In this document: piece after piece, positions 1-8,166 of the stretch
Layout of the letters: each line of letters begins with the position of its first letter
How positions within the stretch are numbered: position 1 is the first letter of the stretch
From: Streptomyces albofaciens JCM 4342
GTDB taxonomy: Bacteria; Actinomycetota; Actinomycetes; Streptomycetales; Streptomycetaceae
Direction of reading: 5' to 3'
NCBI RefSeq assembly: GCF_008634025.1
Contig: NZ_PDCM01000002.1
Coordinates: 496,001 to 560,000 of the forward strand
Length of the DNA: 64,000 bases
Translations under genes and position numbers: made by a program
Notes under the pieces: generated by a model
What the model was told of the DNA's origin: nothing
What the model saw: the letters and a program-made list of their open reading frames with translations, nothing else
Databases searched by the model: none

Positions 1-534
1 GCCTCCCGCGAGGCGATGCTGACCTTCGCGATGGACTTCGCGGCCGAACAGACCGCACTGCGCGTCGGCCGGGGCGTACAGGAACTCGGCGACCGGCCGC
101 ACCCCCGCGCCGTGCTCCGGCTGATGCTCACCGAAATGCTCCCTTTGCATGCCGACGCCCGTGCGACCAGCCGGATGAGCGCGGCCTATGTCCTGGAGGC
201 GCTGCACGACGAGAGCGTTCACGCACGGGCGCGCGACGGGATGCTCCAGGGGCGCGCCACCGTGGAGCGGCTGGTCCGCCAGGCCATCGCCGACGGGCAC
301 ATCAGCCCCGACCGCGACCCGGCCACCGAGACCAACCTGCTTCTCGCCCTGACCGGCTTCACTCCCCTGCTCGAACTGAACGTGCTCGACCCCCAAGAGG
401 TCCTCACCGCCGTCGACCGCTACCTGGACCGGCTGTTCACGCAAGAAGAGCATCGCCCGGGGACGAAACGGGGAACCGGTACGACAAACCGCCTTCCCGA
501 ACCCGGCACCGCCGCTGCACCGGACAGAAACTGA
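1..534 (+). CDS. TetR-family regulator, C-terminal part (5' end outside window)
   Basis: The reading frame is open from the first base and codes for about 177 residues, so the gene begins upstream of the window and its helix-turn-helix is not visible. What remains is an all-helical segment typical of the TetR ligand-binding and dimerisation domain, with a leucine-rich LLLALTGFTPLLELNV helix near the end and a variable polar tail of about 30 residues rich in Thr, Arg and Pro. Assignment rests on the helical pattern only; the ligand and target genes cannot be told. The next gene, on the opposite strand, converges on it from 661. Confidence 0.6.
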   Translation, partial: ASREAMLTFAMDFAAEQTALRVGRGVQELGDRPHPRAVLRLMLTEMLPLHADARATSRMSAAYVLEALHDESVHARARDGMLQGRATVERLVRQAIADGHISPDRDPATETNLLLALTGFTPLLELNVLDPQEVLTAVDRYLDRLFTQEEHRPGTKRGTGTTNRLPEPGTAAAPDRN

Positions 535-660
535 TCCGCAGAGGCTGCGCGAACACGTCGTTGACCTGCCGGGCGGCGGGCATCCTGGCCGCATTCGCCG
601 GGGAATCGCGCGAAAGGCACGGCCCTGGCGGCAGGGCTATGGCAGGGGCTATGGCAGGCG

Positions 661-1761
661 CTATGCCTTGAGGTGGCCGCTCATCCACTCCAGGGCGGCG
701 GGTATCTCCCGGCGCCAGGTGTTGAAGCTGTGGCCACCGCTGTCGAGGATGATCGACGCGATGCGGCCAGGGGACTTGGTCTGCTGGATGAACTTCAGCG
801 TGTCCCGGTAATTCGGCTCGCCCTGCTTGCTGGAGGTGACGAGGAGGTTCACCGGCGCAGCGGGAAGGTGTTTCTGCCGCCACAGCAGGTTGTTCTCCCG
901 CTCCAGCTGCTTGTCGCCGCCGAACAGGTCGCCGGTCTTGGCGTCGCGGGGGGCTTTGTAATCGGCGGAAAGGGCCACGCCGGTGGAGAACGCCTTCGGG
1001 TGGCGCATGGGCATCTTCAGGGCGCAGTAGCCGCCCGTGGAGTCCCCTATGACGCCCCAGTTCCTGGCCTCGGTGCCCACCCGGTAGTGGCCGGCTATGT
1101 CGTGGCGTACGTCGTCGGTGAAGAAGGCCTCGGTCTGCGGGCCCTTCGGGACGTCCACACACTCCGTGTCGCGGCCCGGCACGACGGCCGGGCTCATCAT
1201 CACCAGTATGGTCGGCTGCATCTTGTTCTTGCGGACCAGGTCGTGCTGGGTCTGCGGAAAGTGCAGCTTTTTGTAGAGGTTCTGCGCGATGCCCGGGTAG
1301 CCGGTCAGCACCACGGAGGCCGGGAACCGCTTGTTCGCGTACTTGGCCTGGAAGTATTCCGGCGGCAGATACACGAACGCCGGGCTGTTGATCTTGGATT
1401 TCTCGCCCTTGAGCACGACCTTCTCGATCCGGCCGGCGGCCTGGGGCCGGGAACCGCCGGGCAGACCCGATTGCTCACTGCCGAGCACCTTCACCTTGGC
1501 GCCGTTCGGACCGGTGCTCACGACATCCTGCTTCTCGCCGAGCAGTTCCCCCCAGGAGCCGAAGAAGAGGTGCGCATTGTTCGCGAGAAGACCGACCACC
1601 GCGAAAATCGACAACTGGGTCGCCAGCAGCAGGCCGACACGGCCGACGACCGCGCGCCAGTTGCGCTTGGACAGGCGAGGCCACAGCCAGATGGTCAGGG
1701 CGAAGAGCCCTACCGCGAAAAGGACGGCCAGGAGCAGCACGTTCTTACTGGTGAGACCCAT
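661..1761 (-). CDS. Membrane-anchored alpha/beta-hydrolase (esterase family)
   Basis: A 366-aa protein. Residues about 6-28 and 38-62 are hydrophobic helices, so it is probably anchored with the catalytic domain outside. From residue about 110 it is an esterase-D/Ag85-like alpha/beta hydrolase: the nucleophile elbow is GDSTGG with Ser241, and the C-terminal SGGHSFNTW supplies the catalytic His344. Such proteins are usually annotated as putative esterases in Streptomyces; the natural substrate is unknown, with cell-envelope acyl esters a reasonable guess. The start ATG at 1761 is chosen because it places the hydrophobic helix at the N-terminus; longer in-frame extensions upstream look noncoding. 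It stands alone, with no obvious operon partner. Confidence 0.75.
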   Translation of the reverse strand: MGLTSKNVLLLAVLFAVGLFALTIWLWPRLSKRNWRAVVGRVGLLLATQLSIFAVVGLLANNAHLFFGSWGELLGEKQDVVSTGPNGAKVKVLGSEQSGLPGGSRPQAAGRIEKVVLKGEKSKINSPAFVYLPPEYFQAKYANKRFPASVVLTGYPGIAQNLYKKLHFPQTQHDLVRKNKMQPTILVMMSPAVVPGRDTECVDVPKGPQTEAFFTDDVRHDIAGHYRVGTEARNWGVIGDSTGGYCALKMPMRHPKAFSTGVALSADYKAPRDAKTGDLFGGDKQLERENNLLWRQKHLPAAPVNLLVTSSKQGEPNYRDTLKFIQQTKSPGRIASIILDSGGHSFNTWRREIPAALEWMSGHLKA

Positions 1762-2114
1762 GTGGCGCTTTCTTACGGGCGGCCGGTCAGCCGGGCCGCG
1801 GGCGCCGCCCCGGGCTCTGGTACACCGTCGTACAGGGCACAGCAGTCCGGAGATCGCGACGCACACACGCACGTTCTCCCGACCGGGGCGACGGGGAAAC
1901 AACGTCTGACAAGCTAGATGACGAAAAGTCCGGGACGGTTGTGTGGCCTCCGCCACTCCGGTCACGCGGCCCCGCCCGGAAACGGTCCCGCCATGGGTGG
2001 CGATCGTGGTGCTTACGTCCCTGGGCTGCGGTTTCGATGCCGTCGGTCTGTAGGTAGTACGTATAGCCGCTACGGATTCCGTTGGGTGTCCTGGGGCCGT
2101 TCCGGCTCCCAGAC
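1762..2114. other. Intergenic region, no gene seen
   Basis: About 350 bases between the starts of the esterase gene (leftward) and the end of the amidohydrolase gene. Short open frames here have poor codon use and no recognisable motif. It should hold the esterase promoter, but no clear -35/-10 pair could be picked by eye. Confidence 0.5.
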
Positions 2115-3089
2115 CTAGAGGTCGATGCCGTACAACGATGCCGCGTTGGCCGAGGTGAACTGTCGCCGTTCCGCGTCTGATGTGAAGTGGGCCAGGAAGG
2201 AATCGATGTCCCCTCCGGTCGGCCGCTGGAAAGGGTAATCGGTTGAGAAAATCAAACGGTCCACGGAGGTGACGGAGAGGGCATGCCGCAGAAGTGCCGG
2301 GTTCAGCATGCCGGAGGCGGTGAAGTGGAAGTTCGATCGGATGCAGTCCTTTACCGAGCGCTGCAAACCGGCGGTGCGGGAAAGGCTGTCGGCCCGGTCC
2401 AGCCAGAACAGCAGCATCTCTCCCCAGTGACCGAGCACGATCTGGAGCTCGGGGTGACGGTCGAACGTTCCCCGCAGGATCAGCCGCAGTGCCGCTGTCG
2501 CGGCGTCCAGGTGCCACCCCCACCCGTAGGTGGCGAGGGCGAGATCGGTCATGGAGCCGAACCCGCGATAAGAGGCGTCACGGATGGCCGCAGAGGGCAT
2601 TTGGGGGTGGATGAAGACCGGCTGACCGAGTTGCGACGCGACGCAGAAGAAGTCGTCGTAGGCGGGATCGTCGAGGAACAGGTCTCCTGATCTGCCGTAC
2701 ACCATGGCACCTACGTGTCCCGTGCCCGCGGCTCTTTCGAGTTCGCCCGCAGCGTCCTTCGGCGACGACAGGGGCAGCGTGGCCAGCGAGCGAAAGCGGT
2801 CCGGATGCCGGGCGACGGCCGCTGCGGCCATGTCGTTCGCGGCCCGGCTCAGCGGCAAAGCCTCATTGGGCGGTAGCGGCTGCGTTCCCGGCGGGGTCAG
2901 GGCGAGGATCGACACAGCAATGCCCTGGGCATCCATGGCTGCCGTGCGGCCGTCCCCCAGGTCCTCCAAACGGTGCTGATGGTCACCCGTCTCATTGAAG
3001 AGCAGGCTTTCGTCGGGGTGCCGCATGGCACGAAGGGCGGACGTCAAGTCCGGCATGATCCAGTGTGTTTCGATATCGAAGAGAGGCAT
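2115..3089 (-). CDS. Amidohydrolase-2 family, decarboxylase-like (ACMSD superfamily)
   Basis: A 324-aa TIM-barrel amidohydrolase of the amidohydrolase-2 family, which includes aminocarboxymuconate-semialdehyde decarboxylase and gamma-resorcylate/2,3-dihydroxybenzoate decarboxylases. The N-terminal metal site reads FDIETHW rather than the usual HxH, resembling the ExH form of the benzoate decarboxylases. Later metal or catalytic positions are visible as VFIHPQMP, LGHWGEMLLFWLDR and FSTDYPF, the last carrying the conserved Asp. It may decarboxylate or hydrolyse an aromatic acid; the substrate is not known. The start at 3089 gives the family-typical N-terminus. The SDR gene lies upstream on the same strand, but 380 bases of tandem repeats separate the two. 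Confidence 0.75.
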   Translation of the reverse strand: MPLFDIETHWIMPDLTSALRAMRHPDESLLFNETGDHQHRLEDLGDGRTAAMDAQGIAVSILALTPPGTQPLPPNEALPLSRAANDMAAAAVARHPDRFRSLATLPLSSPKDAAGELERAAGTGHVGAMVYGRSGDLFLDDPAYDDFFCVASQLGQPVFIHPQMPSAAIRDASYRGFGSMTDLALATYGWGWHLDAATAALRLILRGTFDRHPELQIVLGHWGEMLLFWLDRADSLSRTAGLQRSVKDCIRSNFHFTASGMLNPALLRHALSVTSVDRLIFSTDYPFQRPTGGDIDSFLAHFTSDAERRQFTSANAASLYGIDL

Positions 3090-3210
3090 GAGAGGGGATA
3101 TGAGTCCTCGTCTGTGCGGTCTTTCGGGCGACGGCGACCGATTCCTCGACGCGGTCGGAAACGCGGTGAACAGGCGCCGGTCGCGACGCGAGGTGAGCGG
3201 TCGAGTGGCA

Positions 3211-3470
3211 GCCAGGGGGTGCGAGGAGGCCGGAGGGAGGGTTCGGGTGACGGCCCGCTGGTCCCCGCGGATCGGCCGGAGAGTTCGAGTGATGGCCCAC
3301 CGGTAGGTCCCTGCGGGCCGGCCGGAGGATTCGAATGGTGGCCCACCGGTAGGTCCCTGCGGGTCGGCCGGAGGATTCGAATGGTGGCCCACCGGTAGGT
3401 CCCTGCGGGCCGTCCGGAGGGTTCGAATGGTGGCCCACCGGTGCGTTCTCGCGGGCCGGTGGTGGGGTTC
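3211..3470. repeat. 46-bp tandem repeat array
   Basis: Near-identical 46-bp units begin with GCCCACCGG at 3295, 3341, 3387 and 3433. Two more diverged copies of about 42 bp precede them, from about 3211 and 3253. Each unit contains a TTCGAA or TTCGAG core followed by a G-rich stretch and GGTAGGTCCCTGCGGG. The array fills the space between the end of the SDR gene and the start of the amidohydrolase gene. The period is not a multiple of three, and no sensible frame runs through it, so it is a noncoding minisatellite-like array. Confidence 0.9.
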
Positions 3471-4185
3471 ACCAGGGCACGGTCCGGCCCCAGCGGTCCA
3501 GATACTCCAAGCCGGGCGTGCCCAGCTTGGACAGCAGGACATCCACCAACAGCGGGACGCTCTCTTCAACGGTGTACGGTGCGTCCGGCCCTCCGAGCGC
3601 GGTACGAATCCAACCCGGGGCGAGGAGGACGAAGCCGCGCTGTGTCTCGGCCTGCCTGACCGCGAAGCTGCGCATGAACATGTTCAGCGCCGCTTTGCTT
3701 CCGCGGTAGACCTCGCGGCCCGCGGTCGTGTTGTTCGTCATGCTGCCTTGTCCGGACGACATCACGCCGATGAGCCCGGTGGGAGAGACGAGGTCTTCGA
3801 GCGCTTCGATGGCGCGCATGGGGCTCAGGGCATTGGTGACCATCACCTCGATGAAATCGTCTGTCGGAACCGCGCCGATCGGGACCGGCTCGTTGTTCGT
3901 GGTGCCCGCGTTGACGAAGAGGAGGTCGAGCCGGCGTTGCGCGAGGCGTTCGCGCAGGGGTGCCAGTTGTCCGGGCTCGTTGATGTCGAGGTGCTCGATG
4001 GTGATGCGTCCGTCAGCCCGGCCCGCGAGATCGTGCAGGGGTGTGTGAGCGGCGGTGTCGCGGACCGTGCCGAGGACGTTCCAGCCCCGGTCCAGGAATT
4101 CGGCCGCCATCGCACAGCCGAGACCGCGTGAAGCCCCGATGATGAGAGCGGTCGGCGTGTTCTGACCTATATCAGTCGATGACAT
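3469..4185 (-). CDS. Short-chain dehydrogenase/reductase
   Basis: A 238-aa classical SDR. The N-terminal cofactor motif is GASRGLG (residues about 17-23), followed by LDIN at the adenine pocket, VNAG in strand 4, an MSSGQGS serine loop and the catalytic VYRGSK with Tyr and Lys. It should reduce a carbonyl or oxidise an alcohol with NAD(P)(H). Close relatives are annotated only as SDR oxidoreductases, so the substrate is open. It is divergent from the Lrp-type regulator at 4382 and is a likely target of it. Four 9-bp direct repeats lie just upstream of its start. Confidence 0.85.
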   Translation of the reverse strand: MSSTDIGQNTPTALIIGASRGLGCAMAAEFLDRGWNVLGTVRDTAAHTPLHDLAGRADGRITIEHLDINEPGQLAPLRERLAQRRLDLLFVNAGTTNNEPVPIGAVPTDDFIEVMVTNALSPMRAIEALEDLVSPTGLIGVMSSGQGSMTNNTTAGREVYRGSKAALNMFMRSFAVRQAETQRGFVLLAPGWIRTALGGPDAPYTVEESVPLLVDVLLSKLGTPGLEYLDRWGRTVPW

Positions 4186-4204
4186 CCGGCGTCATCTCCG
4201 TTCC

Positions 4205-4240
4205 TTACGTGCTTTACGCGCTTTACATGCCTTACGTGGT
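4205..4240. promoter_or_regulatory. Four 9-bp direct repeats upstream of the SDR gene
   Basis: Four consecutive 9-mers, TTACGTGCT, TTACGCGCT, TTACATGCC and TTACGTGGT, start at 4205, 4214, 4223 and 4232. They begin 19 bases upstream of the SDR start codon, in the divergent region shared with the Lrp-type regulator. The phasing and AT-richer composition suggest an operator or a regulatory leader; the binding protein is inferred, not shown. Confidence 0.45.
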
Positions 4241-4381
4241 GAGCTTTTCGTGTGTCACCGAGACCTGAAGGCGCCGTCGGCCGGTGGCACTGATATGGCG
4301 GCTCTGCGCCATGCGTGATCAGTGTGTCCACCGGGCCGGCGCTGGATCGAGCCGAAGGGGCGGATTTGTAGGATTCCTCGT

Positions 4382-5428
4382 ATGACAGGCGCAGCTACGT
4401 CGGAATCCCCCGCTCTCCAGCCAGATGATGTGCGCATCATTCGCGCGCTGCAGATCGCTCCGCGGGCTTCTTTCGTCTCGATGGCGGTCGCGCTGGGCCT
4501 CACCGAAAGCGCCGTCAACCGCCGGTACCGGCGCCTGCGCGCCGACGGCGTCATCCGCGTCGCCGGCATGCTCAATCCGGGGGCGCTGGGACAGAGCCGG
4601 TGGCTGGTGCGGCTTCGCTGCCGTCCCGGCAGCGCCGCAGCGATCGCCGACGCGCTCGCCAAGCGCGACGATGTCAATTGGGTCGCCCTGAGTGCGGCGG
4701 GTTGCGAAATCACCTGCGCGACCCAGTCACGGACACGCGAGCAGCGCGAGAATCTGCTCGGCCAACGGCTTCCGCGCACTGCGGCGGTGCTCGACATCAA
4801 CGCCTTCGCGATGTTGCGTCAGTTCGTAGGCGGCCGCGGCCATTACTGGACCGCCCTGCACGGCGTGTTGTCCCCGGAACAGGAAGCCATGCTCGGGAGC
4901 GACGGTTCCCCTTTCGCCGAGGTCCCCGTGGTCACTCGCGATCCCGTGCACCTCACCGACGAGGACGAGCGGATTCTCGACGCCCTCGCCACAGACGGCC
5001 GCGCCAGCTTCGTCGACCTCGCCGCAGCGGCGGACTCCACCCCGGGACGCGTGTCACGCCGCCTTGACGCCTTGCTCCGGCGCCGCGTCGTTCACATCGA
5101 TGTCGAGATCGCCGCGGCCGCTTTGGGATATCACGCCAGGGCGAATCTGTGGCTGCGCGTGCATCCGTCGGCGGTGAAGACGGTCGGACGCACCCTCGCG
5201 CAGGAACCCGAAATCGCTTTCGCCGCGGCCGTCTCCGGGCCCTACAACATTCACGCCGTCGCGCACTGCCGGGACCTCGACGAGCTATTCGAGTTCACGT
5301 CCGATCGCATCGGCTCCATGGCAGGCCTGCAGAGCATGGAGGTCTCGCCTGTACTCCAGCACGTCAAGCAGGCCGGCACGCTGCTGTCCGGCGATCGCCT
5401 CGTCGATCCGTCGCGCAGGAGAGCGTGA
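4382..5428 (+). CDS. Lrp/AsnC-family regulator with duplicated domains
   Basis: A 348-aa protein, about twice the length of a standard Lrp. It contains two AsnC-type helix-turn-helix units, one near residues 14-60 (DDVRIIRALQIAPRASF) and one near 195-240 (DEDERILDALATDGRASF). Each is followed by an RAM-like ligand-binding segment. Such double-length Lrp regulators are common in Streptomyces. The ATG at 4382 is chosen because the first helix-turn-helix follows immediately; a longer frame upstream is Arg/Pro-rich and probably noncoding. It is divergent from the SDR gene and probably controls the SDR and perhaps the amidohydrolase in response to a small molecule. Confidence 0.85.
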   Translation: MTGAATSESPALQPDDVRIIRALQIAPRASFVSMAVALGLTESAVNRRYRRLRADGVIRVAGMLNPGALGQSRWLVRLRCRPGSAAAIADALAKRDDVNWVALSAAGCEITCATQSRTREQRENLLGQRLPRTAAVLDINAFAMLRQFVGGRGHYWTALHGVLSPEQEAMLGSDGSPFAEVPVVTRDPVHLTDEDERILDALATDGRASFVDLAAAADSTPGRVSRRLDALLRRRVVHIDVEIAAAALGYHARANLWLRVHPSAVKTVGRTLAQEPEIAFAAAVSGPYNIHAVAHCRDLDELFEFTSDRIGSMAGLQSMEVSPVLQHVKQAGTLLSGDRLVDPSRRRA

Positions 5429-5912
5429 TGCCTCCTCCCTGCCCCGGCGCGCCTCCGATCCGTACGTCGGGTGGCCCCGTACGCGGGGCCCGGTTGACCG
5501 GGCAGGCCGCGCATCGGGGCGACCGGCCTACCTGTCGACCGGCTTACCTCTCGCCCGGCATACCTCTCGCCCGGCGGAGAAGGGGTCCTGAGGGCGTACC
5601 TACGTCCGCCCGGGATTTACGTCGCTTCGAGCAGGGAAGGCTGAGGGGCCGACCACTGCTGTGGCCCGTGTCCGTCACGCGTTTCCGCAGGTCGCGGAAC
5701 TGTCGCAGTTGCATGAGTACGTGTACGGGTTCCCAGAGCAGCCGGTCCAGGGGCCGGGTGAGCAGCCGGGGCCCGTACCCGTACCGGTACCCGTACCACC
5801 GGCGGCGAGAACGGAGCGTGAGTGCACCGCGGCGTCCGCCTGCCGACCACCACTCCCGCGGGCGAGACGGCCTGGCGGGCAGGTACGGGGCCAAGCCCGT
5901 CGGAGGGCGCTG
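5429..5912. other. Intergenic region with short repeats, no gene supported
   Basis: About 480 bases between the Lrp gene and the end of the rhodanese gene. It contains a short direct repeat (TACCTCTCGCCCGGC, twice, near 5543-5576) and a run of CCCGTACC units near 5768-5797. Open frames on both strands are Arg/Pro-rich with no recognised domain. Confidence 0.5.
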
Positions 5913-6503
5913 TCAGCCGGTCAGGGCCGCGAGGGTGGCTTCGAGATCGGTGGTCCTGGGCCGGTTGTGCGGCAGTTTGGCGAGTGCCCTGGCCATGCCG
6001 CAGGTGTCGGTGAGAGCGGAGAAGACCAGGCCGCCGGCGATACCCGCGGACAGCCGACGGGCGGCGGGCCAGCGCCGGCCGGCCAGCAGTCCGGTCAGGA
6101 TGAGGGAGCCGGCGGCGAGGCGGACCTGGCGTTCCATGGCCCACACGGCGCGCGTGCCGTCGGCGCGCTGGACGGCGTGGCCGAGCTGCTGCCAGGCGGT
6201 GGTGCCGCCGGTCAGACTGGCGGCGGTGATGCCGTGCTCGGCCAGGCGTTCCCTGGCCTGGGCGGAACGGGTGCCGGAGGCGCACACGAGGAGCAGGTCA
6301 CCGCGGCCGGCGGCGGTCTTCAGGGCGGGCACGGCCGCGTCGAGACGGTCCAGGGGGATGTTGTGGGCGCCGGGCAGATGGCCGGAGGCGTACTCGCCCG
6401 GGGTGCGGACGTCGACGACGGTCAGCTCGTGGAGGCGGGCGTGCGCCTGGGCGGCGGTGAGGGAAGCGGTGACTGCCACGGGGGATTTTCCTTTGCTGTT
6501 CAT
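5913..6503 (-). CDS. Rhodanese-domain membrane protein (YgaP-like)
   Basis: A 196-aa protein. Residues about 15-105 form a rhodanese domain with the conserved DVRTPGEYASGHLPGA entry and active-site loop CASGTRS (Cys74). Residues about 130-190 carry a DUF2892-like pair of hydrophobic segments, as in the inner-membrane sulfurtransferase YgaP. It should move persulfide sulfur at the membrane. The ATG at 6503 is preceded by GAAGGGG. A CsoR/CstR-type palindrome lies between it and the divergent regulator at 6564, which implies induction by reactive sulfur species. Confidence 0.85.
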   Translation of the reverse strand: MNSKGKSPVAVTASLTAAQAHARLHELTVVDVRTPGEYASGHLPGAHNIPLDRLDAAVPALKTAAGRGDLLLVCASGTRSAQARERLAEHGITAASLTGGTTAWQQLGHAVQRADGTRAVWAMERQVRLAAGSLILTGLLAGRRWPAARRLSAGIAGGLVFSALTDTCGMARALAKLPHNRPRTTDLEATLAALTG

Positions 6504-6521
6504 GGGTTGCCCCTTCGGTAG

Positions 6522-6845
<324 letters not shown>

Positions 6846-6894
6846 TCTCCCGCCGCCGGCCTGATCCAGAGTACGGGGAACGGGGCTCGCGGGG

Positions 6895-7647
6895 TCAGGG
6901 GGTGAGGGCGTCGACGAGCATCCAGGCGGCGACGGCCAGCAGTACGGCTGCGAACACGCGCCGCAAGAGGGTGCCGGAGACCTTGGCCGCCAGGCGTTTG
7001 CCGTCCCACGCGCCGAGGATCGCGGCCCCCGTGAAAGGGGCGATCACCGGCCAGTCGGCGCCCGCCGTGGTGGCGCCGCGGGTGGCGAGCGAGGCGAGCG
7101 AGTTCACCGAGATGACCAGCAGGCTGGTGCCGACGGCGGCCTGCATCTCGAATGCCAGCACCGTGACCAGGGCGGGGACGACGAGGAAGCCCCCGCCGAC
7201 TCCGAGCAGTCCGGTCAGCGCCCCCAGCCCCGCGCCGGTGCCCGCGGCCGCAGCCGGGCGCACGGTCGGCGGGTGGCCGGTGCTCGGCCGCCCGGGGCGC
7301 AGCATACGTACGGCGGCGAGGGCGGCGACGACGGCGAACGCGGTGGTCAGGATCGGTTGCGGCAGGCGGGAAGCGGCGGCGCCGGCCGCGGCGGCGGGCA
7401 GGATTCCGGCCGCGGCGAACAGGGCGCCGGCCTTCCAGCGCACATGGCCGGTACGGGCGTGGGCGCACAGCGCGGTGAACGAGGTGGCGGTGACGATGAT
7501 CAGGCTGGCGGTGGTGGCGGCGGCCGGGGTGAACCCGAGCAGATAGATCAGCGCGGGCACCGCCAGGACGCTGCCGCCTCCACCGAGCGCACCGAGCGCG
7601 AGCCCGACCACGGCCCCGGCAGCCAGGGCCAGTATCAGCGCGCTCAT
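6895..7647 (-). CDS. TauE/SafE-family sulfite/anion exporter
   Basis: A 250-aa integral membrane protein with about eight hydrophobic segments and the two repeated glycine-rich TauE/SafE signatures, GALGGGGSVLAVPAL near residue 19 and GLLGVGGGFLVVPAL near residue 145. The family exports sulfite, sulfoacetate or related anions. Its start codon overlaps the stop of the upstream small rhodanese gene (ATGA), so the two are translationally coupled. In this island it most likely removes sulfite or thiosulfate made from persulfide. Confidence 0.85.
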   Translation of the reverse strand: MSALILALAAGAVVGLALGALGGGGSVLAVPALIYLLGFTPAAATTASLIIVTATSFTALCAHARTGHVRWKAGALFAAAGILPAAAAGAAASRLPQPILTTAFAVVAALAAVRMLRPGRPSTGHPPTVRPAAAAGTGAGLGALTGLLGVGGGFLVVPALVTVLAFEMQAAVGTSLLVISVNSLASLATRGATTAGADWPVIAPFTGAAILGAWDGKRLAAKVSGTLLRRVFAAVLLAVAAWMLVDALTP

Positions 7648-8129
7648 GCCACGCCACCGCTGTTGTCGCTGTTGTCACTGTTGTCGCTGTCGTAGTTGCC
7701 GCCGGTACCGCCGGTGCCGCCACTGTCGTAGCTGCCGTAGTGGCCGTAGTGGCCGTAGTGGCCGTAGTGGCCGTAGTGGCCGTAGTGGCTGCCCGCGACG
7801 GGCAGGTCCTCGCGGGCCCAGGCGGTCAAACCTCCGATGCCGCACCTGCCGTCCACGCCTCGGCCGGTCAGCATCTCACCGGCCCGCCGGGAGCGGTCCC
7901 CCGAGCGGCAGAACACGGTCACCGGCCTGCCGCGCGCGGCCTCGGGCAGCAAAGCTCCGGCAGCCAGGCGGTTGAGCGGGAGGCGCAGCACGCCGGGCGC
8001 GTGCCCGGCCTGCCCTTCCCATTCCGGCGCTTCGCGCACATCCGGCAGAACGGCCTGCCCGTCGCCGACTCTCCGGTGGGCTTGGTGCGGGGCCGGGCGG
8101 CCGGGGCCGCGGCGCAACAGCGGAAACAT
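7644..8129 (-). CDS. Single-domain rhodanese with His-Tyr-Gly repeat tail
   Basis: A 161-aa protein. Residues about 20-110 are a rhodanese domain with active-site loop CRSGDRS (Cys74). After about residue 113 the domain gives way to an unusual tail: six His-Tyr-Gly-type units followed by a Gly/Thr/Asp/Asn/Ser-rich stretch ending NSDNSGGVA. The tail is coded by 9-bp tandem repeats at about 7738-7790 and 9-bp DNS-coding repeats further on. It is coupled to the TauE-like exporter by a 4-base overlap. The His/Tyr-rich tail could bind metal or act as a flexible linker; this is a guess, since rhodaneses do not normally carry it. Confidence 0.8.
   Translation of the reverse strand: MFPLLRRGPGRPAPHQAHRRVGDGQAVLPDVREAPEWEGQAGHAPGVLRLPLNRLAAGALLPEAARGRPVTVFCRSGDRSRRAGEMLTGRGVDGRCGIGGLTAWAREDLPVAGSHYGHYGHYGHYGHYGHYGSYDSGGTGGTGGNYDSDNSDNSDNSGGVA
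7738..7790. repeat. 9-bp tandem repeat coding for HYG units
   Basis: GTAGTGGCC is repeated about six times in tandem within the 3' part of the small rhodanese gene and codes, on the minus strand, for repeated His-Tyr-Gly. Being a multiple of three, copy-number change would keep the frame. Confidence 0.85.
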
Positions 8130-8166
8130 GGTTCGATCACTCCGTGCGGTGGTGCGGGTAACGCGT

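Noticed and set aside
3211..3470. CRISPR array
   Set aside because: The repeats are directly adjoining 46-bp units without variable spacers, and no cas genes are present.
5544..5894. Minus-strand open frame with Tyr-Gly repeats
   Set aside because: Its repeats come from a CCCGTACC-rich stretch; no ribosome-binding site or conserved domain, poor codon pattern.
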